64,000 bases of DNA. Source: Fragilariopsis cylindrus CCMP1102 (Eukaryota; Bacillariophyta; Bacillariophyceae; Bacillariales; Bacillariaceae). Within the stretch, counting starts at the first letter, position 1. The number at the start of each line of letters is the position of its first letter. Below are positions 24,370 through 33,940 of this stretch, piece after piece. The position numbers and the translations under genes were made by a program. The DNA lies in the NCBI GenBank assembly GCA_900095095.1, contig FMBT01000315.1:372001-436000 (forward strand), written 5' to 3'. The notes under the pieces were generated by a model. The model did no database searches. It saw only the letters and a program-made list of their open reading frames with translations, and was not told where the DNA came from.

Positions 24370-25852
24370 TCAACAATAATTTTGTACTGAGCTCCAGTGT
24401 AAAGTTTCTTCATTATCTGTTCGTTCATCGTCTGAATCTCCTTCAACGACAAATTGTGCTAAGCTACCTTTTGCGTTAGTTCCATCAAAGATATTGAAGC
24501 TATACCTTGTTGACATTCTTTTTCTGGGGGTTGCCGTTGTCGTTGTTGTTGTCGCAGCAGCAACCGCCGCCGCCGCCGCCGTCGTACTATCATTTTCTTG
24601 TTCGACCTCATCTTCGCAACTAAAAATATAATCTTTACTCAGAATGCTTATTAATCTATTGGAACTCGACATTTTTATTGTTGAATCCATACGTGGATAA
24701 GTCGTGGTGTTGCTCTTATGACCAGCGTGATCTGACGTATCCTCTCTCTCATGCGGTAACGAGAAGTAAACATATACCAATAATGTAAAGAAACCGAATA
24801 GAGAAAAAGTAAATACCGCAAACATAGTAAATGTATACGCCAATTTACCGTTAGCTATCAATTCTATTACCTTTCCGACCAGAAAAGGTATAGTTGCAAC
24901 ATATATCACAGCAAGGTATATACCAGATTGAAATGCAACTGCCTGTGCAAGTATACTAATTCCCGATTGCCGTTGCTTGACCGTCCAATACAGAATGATC
25001 ATCACAACAGTAGGAAATATAATTACCAATATATCAGGTGCGATACCAATCCATTGTAATGTTCGTAAGTTGTAGTTTGTTATTGGACCTCGTTCACATT
25101 CTATACTATCTTCAAATTCTTCACAACCCAAAGGAGCACTTGCTATACCACAATACCCATAACCTGCATTGTTAAATCCTTCGGTACTTAAAATATACAA
25201 TGCCGTACTGATGGGATATATGTGGACGATTGCATGAATATATTTTTCGATCCACAGATATTTTGTTTTATCGTGGTTATTCATAACGTTTACATAACTA
25301 TAAACTGAAAGTGAACAATAATAAAATACTGATGTTGTTAGACATGTATATAAAAAGAAACCTTGGATGGTACATGTAATGATATTCCCCGATGCTCCAT
25401 ACGCTTCATCACTGGCACTTCTCGGTATGGCGGCAGTTCCATATATCAGAAATCCTCCTTGTATCAATAAGTGGATTGACATTCCTGGAAAATTAAAAAA
25501 AAATCGTAGTATATCAATTTTGTTGTTGTTGATGTTGTAAGACAAAAAAATACTATTGTTGTTAGAATAATACAATGAAGCGCAACAGCAATAATATCAA
25601 AATCAAACAATAGCAACATCAACATCAACATCAACATCATGACAATACATATAGCTTACCTAAAATAAGACGATGGAATAACCTATCGCGTCTTTTCCAT
25701 GCCATTATTAACATGCATAAAGCACTGATGACGCTGATTACACCGGCAATACGAGGGACCCATTCATTTGTTTTCAATTGTCTACTACTTAAGCTGTGTA
25801 TTTCTTCGTCTACATCTACTTGCTGCTGGTCGTCTTCTAGTAGGTCCCTCAT
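24370..25852 (-). CDS. Seven-transmembrane GPCR-like receptor
   Basis: Exons 25660..25852 and 24370..25484 join across a 175-bp GT-AG intron (phase 1, codon GGA) and give 435 residues from the ATG at 25852; the frame upstream of it has no other ATG. The short N-terminus (about 37 residues) precedes seven hydrophobic helices: VPRIAGVISVISALCMLIMAW, then the stretches starting MSIHLLIQGG, CTIQGFFLYTC, IHAIVHIYPIS, IGIAPDILVIIFP, ILAQAVAFQSGIYLA and FTMFAVFTFSLFG. Cys in CTIQGFF at helix 3 and Cys residues in the second outer loop (GYCGIASAPLGCEEFED) fit a GPCR disulfide. The overall pattern is that of the cAMP-receptor/secretin-like GPCRs found in diatoms and slime moulds. The C-terminal tail of about 130 residues is acidic, Ser/Thr-rich and has poly-Ala and poly-Thr. 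Ligand unknown. Confidence 0.75.
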
Positions 25853-27503
25853 TCCTATTCTTGAGTAGTACTCGAAGAAGGAATTGTTTGCTGTTTGCTG
25901 TTCGTCGATCGTTCTTCGCTGTTCGTAGTACACGCTATTGTTATTGTTGAGAGCAAAGATTTATTTCGTTTCACCCCTGTTATTTTGTATTTGTAATACT
26001 GAAACACAGTATGATAATATGTTGATGAATCAAATCAATCACCCCACACCAGAGACGATGACGATGTAGAGTTGTACTAGTCTTGTATTGTGTAATTCAA
26101 ACCGGTTGTTCATCTCCGTTACAGTACAGTACAGTACAGCACAGCACAGCCACAGTAATAAAATAGCATACGGTATCCTGACTATATAATATTTCCTATG
26201 GCCAACACGATTGCTAAAGTGATAGAAGTGGCGATTAGAAGGCTACAAGCGTATGTGTATCAATAATACATAAAGCTGCTTCTTTATCAATATACCGGTA
26301 GTACATAACAATATTACGGCTGGTACAGTTGACATTTCAATCTTGTGTTCTTGTGAAATACTGTACTGGCAGCATTGGGAATAAAATCAATAAATAAAAA
26401 ATCATAAAAAATGTTCTTCACGCGCAATCAATGCATACGGTAATCTTACCCGCAGTCCTAGTCCTCCAAGTAATAGTACCTGTACTGTTTCTCATCGTGT
26501 GGAATTCGCACGCTGGAGGATTATGAATAGCCTTCGGTCTGTGTATATAATGGCTGTTAATTAATTAGGACCTATGCCTTTTAATTGATAAAGCTCATTT
26601 TTATTCCATACACAATAATATTATTTTTAAAAAACCGGACTAATAATCCCTCATTTCGATAGTAGACGAAGGTTGGCAATACGATGACCGAATCAATCGC
26701 GTTGCATACATCAGAGAAGACGAAGAGACGAAGGAGGAAAAGATCAAGATCAAGAACAAGAACATACGACGATGGAAAGTCTTCTTTTCTGCTACGGACA
26801 ATTGCATAACACGCCGTTTACTGCCTCTCATACAAATGATCGCATTCGATGGATTCGGGGCGGCTGTCATTGGCTTATTGAATTATTTCCACTGACCGTC
26901 TCATATTCGTCGTTTCGTTTGTCCTTCGGGTCCAACCACTTTCTCATATGAGTTACCCACAACGTCAAATCGCGAATACAAAACACTACATCAGAAAAAT
27001 ATCCGTAACTTTGTAGACAATCAAATCGAACGAGTACGAATACGAATTCAGAAAGAAGAAGAAAAAAAGAAGAAGGATGGCACGGTATTTATACTAAAAA
27101 CAAGAATGATGGACACAGGCAAGAAATAATGACAAATTTAATATAGGCAGCAGCTAAAGAAAATACCAAGCAAAGTAATGATAACAGTGATCGCCACGAC
27201 GCGTTAGCAGAAGAAACACCCGGTGATGTTATTATGACTCACTCTATTATTTGGTGGCTACAAGACGGCAAGTATATCCATGGTATTTGCACTCTACCTT
27301 CTTGCCTAGAATCCTCATATTCAGTCCTACTGTGTAGAAGCAATTGAGTCTGCCATAGGGGGGGGGGGGGGGGGGAGAGAGAGAAAAAAGACCCACTGTC
27401 TTCGAAGATGATGGAGAAGAAAACCGATACTTGTAGCATCAGCATCAGCATCAGCATCAGCATCAGCAGTAGCAGTAGCAGTAGCAGTAGCAGTAACAGT
27501 AAT

Positions 27504-27546
<43 letters not shown>

Positions 27547-28190
27547 ACAGTGCAGATTTTGATTCTGCTGTTGGTATCGAACGACTATCGTATACCAAGG
27601 CTGACATATATCAGAAACATTGAAACTATTTCCACCAGTACCTGTCATAAGGCGTAACTTGGAAAAAACAGATTACGCTACCAACAAATGGCAAAGTCAT
27701 ATCGAAAGGACAACACGTTAATATATCAATTTGAAACATCCAACGTCCCGAGTTTAAGTATCCTCGTCCATGACGAAATGATCCCGAAACGGTGGGTACG
27801 GAGGAGAAAATAATAAAATAAATATGACACACCTAACAGTAGTATCAATGTTAGTACATGGGAAGAGCGACAACCTGGCGAGGCAGATCATTCTTTTTTA
27901 TAATAGGCATAAATTTGGTTATATAAAAAATGATATTACCAGAAATACAGTATGTCGCAACGTCACTAAACGGGTACCTTTGCCCTTGTAGTAGCAAGGT
28001 TTTCTTTCCTACCCAAGCTCAACCCAGCCCATCCCGTTTTGTTTGATTGATAATATTTTTGTATGATTGGATATAGCTAGCTACGTATGATACTTCCTCA
28101 ATCACTTGGGACGACGAGCGCAGTGAGGAGTACGCCTATATTATTAGTTCTTCTATTTTGTTTTGTCTTCTTTTATTTTATTAAATTAAA
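25853..28190. other. Intergenic, microsatellite-rich
   Basis: No supported gene. There are ACAGT/ACAGC repeats at 26123-26150, a G run at 27359-27375, and a compound (CAGCAT)n (AGCAGT)n (CAACAG)n repeat at 27427-27550. The repeat opens long Leu- or Ser-rich frames on both strands that should not be taken as genes. Confidence 0.6.
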
Positions 28191-29147
28191 TTATAAATCA
28201 CTACTATCATTATCATTATCATTACTATTATCAAATGATAATGATTGACGAATACGTATATAGGGAACCATGACACGACTACGTGTTGGTGTTGTTGTAT
28301 CTGATACTGTTTCTGATTTTGTCTCTGATAATGTTGTTGTTGTTGTTGTTGATAAATAAAGTTCATCGTCCTTAAATTCTGTAAAATGATGATCCCAAAA
28401 TTGTTTTCCTAATATCAAATCACAATCATCCTCATCATCATCATCATCATCACCGTCAGTAATATGTAATTCAGGTGATACATCAATTGTTGCATCCATA
28501 CTACCCATCCGTAAATGGAATATACCAGATGGTATGATATTATTAGAATTATTGACATTATTGACATTGACAACAATATATTTTTCAAATTGAGGATATC
28601 GTTGAAATATTTTTTTATTTAAAAAAGATATCCCATTCTTCTTATCATTATTATTTTCATTATCGTCAAATACTTCTAATAATTCGTCGATACATGTCGT
28701 TAATGGCAGAACTTCTTTGTCTTCGTTGTCGACCACCGCCACATCAGCAGCAGTAGAAGCAATAATCAATCCACACGGGATACGAATACGAGATTTCGTT
28801 TGCTGTTGCTGTTGTTGACTAATACTGCTGTCATCGCCATTAACAATTTCCTTCTTCTTCCTATTCTTCTTCATATTCCTTGGTGATAATTCGGATAAGA
28901 ATTCAAAGATATTTTGTTCCCCTTGTAATAATAGTTGAAATTTTGCATTTAATTGGGAACGTAAATCTGGTCTTTTTGATACTGTGTACACTGCACCAAT
29001 TAAATAAATACATAGTATGGAAACTAATTTTATAAAGGGATTAACTCCCCCAACCTTATTTCGTCTTCTTCCACCAAATCCACCACCATCATTTCGATTA
29101 TTATTATTAGCTCCTCGACGTGATAAACGTCGACGTAAAAGACCCAT
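28191..29147 (-). CDS. Single-pass membrane protein, possibly with a retropepsin-like C-terminal fold
   Basis: A single-exon frame of 318 residues from the ATG at 29147. It has a basic N-terminus (RRRLSRRG, poly-Asn, RRRNK), one hydrophobic segment at about 37-55 (FIKLVSILCIYLIGAVYTV), then a soluble region rich in Asn, Asp and Lys. Near residues 235-265, after an acidic run of Asp, the sequence DCDLILGKQFWDHH resembles the conserved ILGxxFLxxH block that ends retroviral-type and Ddi1-type aspartic proteases, and the preceding GIFHLRMGSMDATIDVSPEL could be a strand pair of such a fold. The catalytic DTG or DSG triad is not seen, so if related it is probably not an active protease. The C-terminal 40 residues are Thr/Ser/Asp-rich. 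The resemblance is weak. Confidence 0.6.
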   Translation of the reverse strand: MGLLRRRLSRRGANNNNRNDGGGFGGRRRNKVGGVNPFIKLVSILCIYLIGAVYTVSKRPDLRSQLNAKFQLLLQGEQNIFEFLSELSPRNMKKNRKKKEIVNGDDSSISQQQQQQTKSRIRIPCGLIIASTAADVAVVDNEDKEVLPLTTCIDELLEVFDDNENNNDKKNGISFLNKKIFQRYPQFEKYIVVNVNNVNNSNNIIPSGIFHLRMGSMDATIDVSPELHITDGDDDDDDEDDCDLILGKQFWDHHFTEFKDDELYLSTTTTTTLSETKSETVSDTTTPTRSRVMVPYIRIRQSLSFDNSNDNDNDSSDL

Positions 29148-29658
29148 TGTTCTTATACTATTATTAGTTGTTTACTATTAGTTGTTGTACCTATTATTGT
29201 TTTAACCTTCTTCCCATAACTTTTTGTGTTGTGTTCATTTGAATGTCTTAATTCAAATCCACAACGGTGAGCGTCTGTACACCCCATCATTATTACAGTC
29301 ATATTTTTTCGTGCGCGCAAAGTTGCTCCCTCTTTTTTTCAAGTCTTGCGTGAATCTATGCACGACTCAAACGTAATAATATCTTCGTCGCCCCCTTAAT
29401 TTGATTGAATTATGAAGATTCATCAATCAATCCCCCTTTTCCATCTTTATTTGAGTGTAACAAAACGTCTCGGTTAATGTGTGTGAGGAGTGAGCACCAC
29501 CCATCATTTTATTTGTTGTTTGTTACGGAATTTCACACCAACACCAAATACAATCTTTCTTTTGTTGTTGTTGTTGCCCACCACCCATCATCCATCTTGT
29601 ACCCTTCGCCATCACATACAACCTTCTTGTGCGGAACTCGGGTTTGATATAAGATAGA
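29148..29658. promoter_or_regulatory. Divergent promoter region
   Basis: The 511 bp lie between two genes transcribed away from each other and so must hold both promoters. No clear TATA box. The sequence is AT-rich with a TTG repeat near 29565. Confidence 0.4.
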
Positions 29659-31804
29659 ATGACAATGATATCATTCGTAACATCATCGTCGTCATCATCG
29701 GCACGCTCATCGTCGTCGTCGTCGTCGTCGTCGTCATCGTCGTCGACACCGATTGTTTTCGTCTTCTTTGGAACATTAATGATATGTTTCGCTGTATTAT
29801 TTGTTGTTCAAAACATAGGACCTAAAGCAGTATCATCATTTTCATTGACATCTTCCTCTGCCTCCAGAGCATCGTCATCAGCACTTTTTCAAAGTTCTAC
29901 TACTACTAGTGAAAGTACAACTCCTTCGTCGTCGAAATCTGATACTGCACTTATGGAAGCACAGGCTGGAGGTCATTCCTCCAATCGTCGTCGTAGAAAA
30001 CAAAGGATACAAAATTATCTTGAGAATAAAAGTGGGAACAACGATGACGACGAAATATCAACAAAAACTGATGCTACTACTGTGCAGAGTAGCTCATCAT
30101 CATCATCATTCAAGGAACCGAATGAGCCATTAGTGCCGTTTGAATCAGTGAAGTCCGTAAAGTTGATTGCTATTGACGATGATAATGACGAATCAGTCGT
30201 TCGTGTGGAAGTTAGTCTTATGGATGATACTACTACTACTACTGTCATCATTAACCCCATTGATATTGATCAAACTGTTGATTTTAATTTATGGATGTTA
30301 TTCCGTAAAGAAATTGTCGATGTCTCCGCATCCCAATTATCGGTCGTGTTAGATAATAATTATTTTACCTCTCGTGCACAATTATTATCTGATAAAATTT
30401 CGGTGGTTCGACGACGTAAAAAAGAAGAAAAGAAATTATTATTCCAAAAACAACAACAAACACAACAAAACGATGTTGGTGTTGTTGTTGATAATGATCC
30501 TAATAACAATAGCAACAACCAAACTGCATCATCAAGTAGTAGTAGAATGGGGAATTCAAAAGCATGTGCATGGGGTGTAAAAATGGAACCAATAGCATTT
30601 GCACAATATAAAGATATTGTTGAAAATAATAAAGGAATTATTATCAATGATAATGTCATGAGTGATGAAGATGATGATGGTACCAATGGTGAGGAGAGAA
30701 GAAATATTGTTGAAGAAACTGGAATGTATTTGATGAGATATACAGATCCTGATACAAAAAAAACATGTAAGTTAAATTGAGTCGAATTGAATTGAAATCG
30801 TATACTTTATGTGGGTGTGGGTGTTGGTGTGTTTGAATGAGTAATGTTTGTATTGTATTGTAATCGAGCAGCGGGCATAATACGATACGCATGCTGGAAG
30901 TTTCGGGCCAGTGCGATGACAAGCGCTGGTATCAATCGAACCAACTGAGCTCTTTTGACGGTGTCACATAGTGGAGCCTGCCGAAGAAGCTGCTGTAACA
31001 ACCGGTGTCGAAACTGTGGTAGATGCGAATGCGGAGGGGAGATGAGAACGACTACGCATCAACCGAAGAGCAGCCAGTCGAAGACTCAGAGTTGGTTTCA
31101 AACAAGATAGCTCGTCCGTTCCGTGAAGATCAAAAAAAGTGTTGTCTACTCTGTTTTGTGCCAAATACTACCGCAGCTCCCCTTTACATTATTTACTCAC
31201 TCACTCCTTCCGTTGTCTTTTTTTTTGTCTACGTAACGTAACGTAACGTAACGTACTTATGTGTGTAGTTACATTTGGTGCATCACCTGATGGATTAGTA
31301 ACAGAATACAACAATAGTAACGAAGAGAGTGTTGGTGTATTAGAAATTAAATCATTATGGGGACGTAGAAATAAAAGTACATTACCAACATTTGATCAAT
31401 GCCCGAATCGATTTTATGATCAAATACAAGGTCAATTAGCTGTTTGTGATAAAGAATGGTGTGATTTAATGTTATTTATACCACCTGGTAGTACTACAGG
31501 TACTGGGACTACTGTGCAACGTAGCAACAAGAGGAAAGGTAAAAGTAAAGCAAAACGAAGGAAACAACAAGTAGCTAAGGATGCTAATGCTGCAAAAGTA
31601 CGAAAAAGTAAAGGGAATAATTATGCTATTGTACGTGTGAAAAGGAATAGAATATATTGGAATGAAACATTATTACCAGCATTAATGAAATTTTGTAATG
31701 AAGTTGAATCATTATCTGAATTATCAGAATCAGAATTAGAATTAAAATTATTAGAAGAAGCAAAAGAATCAGATGAATCAGAATCAGAATCCGTCGTTGC
31801 ATAA
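29659..31804 (+). CDS. YqaJ / lambda-exonuclease-type nuclease with secretory or plastid-like leader
   Basis: Exons 29659..30766 and 31269..31804 join across a 502-bp GTAAGT..GTAG intron (phase 1, Phe codon) and give 547 residues. The domain fills the C-terminal half: ACAWGVKMEPIAFAQYKDIV at about 302-321 (W-G and the first acidic residue), FGASPDGLV at 372-380 (Asp377), VLEIKS at 393-398 (Glu395 and Lys397, the ExK pair) and YDQIQGQLAV at 419-428. These are the metal-binding and catalytic motifs of the YqaJ/lambda-Red exonuclease branch of the PD-(D/E)XK nucleases, enzymes that resect double-stranded DNA ends for recombination. The first 80 residues are poly-Ser, a hydrophobic segment (32-52) and then AVSSFSLTSSSASR, which resembles a diatom signal peptide followed by a Phe-type plastid transit site. 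A basic patch (KRKGKSKAKRRK) sits between the last motifs. No viral or phage genes flank it. Confidence 0.85.
30870..31020. other. GC-richer segment inside the YqaJ intron, tRNA-like traces
   Basis: Within the intron this stretch is clearly more GC-rich than its surroundings. On the minus strand it contains GAGCTCAGTTGG followed at once by GGTTCGATTG, which resemble the A box and part of the B box of tRNA genes, but they overlap and no cloverleaf can be drawn. It could be a SINE fragment or chance. Confidence 0.25.
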
Positions 31805-32196
31805 TGATACATTACATGCGTACTAATAAAGGAATCGATTTTAGTTCGATTCTAGTCCTAGTTCGATTTAAGTTCTATTTCTATTCGATTCTAATTTTGG
31901 ATGCATACATATCAATCCACACGTAAAACAAATTAAGCTTAATACTAATATTGATCAATTAAAAAATTTAAGTCAAGACATTATTTATCCTTCCTTCCTT
32001 CCTTCCTTTTTTTTGTCTATTCGTTCTTGCTCTTTATCCTTCTCTCTCTCAGTCTTTCTCTCTCTCTAGATGTCGATCTTTCACTCACTTTTTTTTGGTC
32101 AAAAACAGACAGAGAATGATCAACAATTCCTTAGAAAGTACTTCTCATCGTATAACGACATTTGGAACATTTGTGTTTTTAGACATTATTATTTTT
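31805..32196. other. Intergenic between convergent genes
   Basis: Shared 3' flank, with GATTC- and CTTC-type repeats (31840-31890, 31988-32010). Nothing else seen. Confidence 0.5.
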
Positions 32197-33125
32197 TCAC
32201 ATGGAATGTATAGTTAATTTAAAAAATACAGCCAGTAATGCCATTTGTAATACGCCACGTCCTACATGCCCATATGGGTAGGGTAATGGTGGTATACGTG
32301 GCACAACTGGATTATGTGTATACATATAAATATTGGCGGGTGTAACTATTAATGTCAGTAAATACATTAAAAAGATGGAATTGTTGGATTATTAAATTGT
32401 TCACCAAGTACACCGGATGTCGTTAGAATTAAGGATGTCCCCACCAAAATTTCGGCTAGACCGGTCCAAAAGGAATGATATTGTGCATAGGTTAAATTTA
32501 ATTGTTCGGAAAATGGTGCCGGTACAATAAATAATCCACCCCAGGAACCTTTGGGTGGAACAAAGGATGTAAATGTATCCTCTAATGCAAAATGAGATAT
32601 ACCTGCTGCAATAAATGCCGAGGATAGAATATATGGCAATACATTATAAAATGGATTGAATGCCCATGCTGGTAATAACAATTCTAAATAGTTGTATACT
32701 TCCAGGAACAAAAAACTACCACCTAATATACCAATACAAATACTCACAAATGCTATTTGTTGAGTTTGTGCATCTTGGGATGAAATTAATGTTCTTGGAT
32801 CTTTCAAATCATCATTTGTTTTAATAATAGGAGTAGGAGTAGGAGTAGGAGTTGGTGTAGCGAATAGAGACGTTGATGATGTCGTCGATCGGGCAACAGT
32901 ACTACCAGTTATTACAACACTACTACCTACTGCTGTATTAGTAGTACTACGTTGAAACTTCAACGATAATAATGATGGACGATTTATCATTGACGACGAC
33001 GGCATGCGTAGTTGAAACGCATTACAATTCGTAACGTTATTCGTCACTATTACGATGACAATGACCGCGAAGAACGTCACTTTGTTTATCATCAATGACG
33101 ACGTCATTCTCGTCAATAACGCCAT
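32197..33125 (-). CDS. Plastid-targeted DoxX-like membrane protein, frame broken near its C-terminus
   Basis: From the ATG at 33125 the protein starts with a signal peptide ending NCNA followed by FQLRMPSS, the Phe-type junction used for diatom plastid import, then a Ser/Thr-rich transit stretch and four TPs. About four membrane segments follow ([44 protein letters not shown] and a last one). The frame stops at 32367 after NNPTIPSF. One base further on in the T run the reading continues without interruption as [20 protein letters not shown] and ends [16 protein letters not shown] at a stop at 32197. [11 protein letters not shown] followed by P-rich HVGR..LQ is the conserved end of DoxX-like proteins. 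A T5 that should be T6 therefore breaks the frame: a sequencing indel or a very recent mutation. Role in the plastid membrane unknown. Confidence 0.75.
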
Positions 33126-33940
33126 AATCTTTACTATTATCTTTTGCTTTCTGTCGTCGTTTTTAATGTTGCTTTAATGTTTAATGTTTTCTGTCAATGT
33201 TTGCGTTGTGTTGTGTTGCGTTGCGTTGTGTTGTGTTTTTCCATCAAACACTCAGATCTTTTTTCGAATGAGTGAGTCAGTCATTCGGCCGAGTCACGGG
33301 TTCTGAGGGAATTTATATATAGAAGCAAATAGGACTTTCGAGTTTTTGAGGAAAACAATATATGGATGATGAAGGACCGTCAGATCATAGATGCGTGTGA
33401 TTCACGAGCGAAGACTGGGCGATCAAAACGAAACGAACTTAATAATAATATAATATCCTGCTTGAATGAAAAACGACTAGTAACAACAACAACACCTAAA
33501 GCTTAACTGAACAAAATTTGGTATCTCGGTAAACGGTAACTTTATATTCAACGTTATTCGTAACGGTAGTCTTTCTGTAGATATCTTGAAGGTATAGCTA
33601 TTGCAATTGTTATCTCAATCAGTTCAAACGCAAAAGGTTGTTATTAACACACTTGTTTATTTAGTCTATGGATATTACAATTCGTCAGCAATAAAAGTTA
33701 GAGATGGAGCGTTTCTCGTGATCTTGGTAACTTTATATTCAACGTTATTCATAACACACCACTTCATCTAATACGGTATTTGTACTAGCGGTTCGCGGCT
33801 CGCACTTCTTTTCTTTGTGCTTCGACTTCAACTGGCACAACTGTGCAGCATGTACATTTACGGACATAATCCCTTCTGTTCGATTTAACAATATCGAAGA
33901 TGGAGATATTGGTACTTTTTAGAATATATAGGCAAGTACT
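33126..33940. promoter_or_regulatory. Upstream region of the DoxX-like gene and 3' flank of the channel gene
   Basis: Contains GTTGT-type repeats (33200-33235) and a 25-28-bp direct repeat, GTAACTTTATATTCAACGTT with its flank, at about 33535 and 33726. No gene seen. Confidence 0.5.

Noticed and set aside
27239-27648. Leu-rich, Cys-rich and Ser/Asn-rich frames
   Set aside because: They are translations of the compound CAG/AGT microsatellite at 27427-27550 on both strands.
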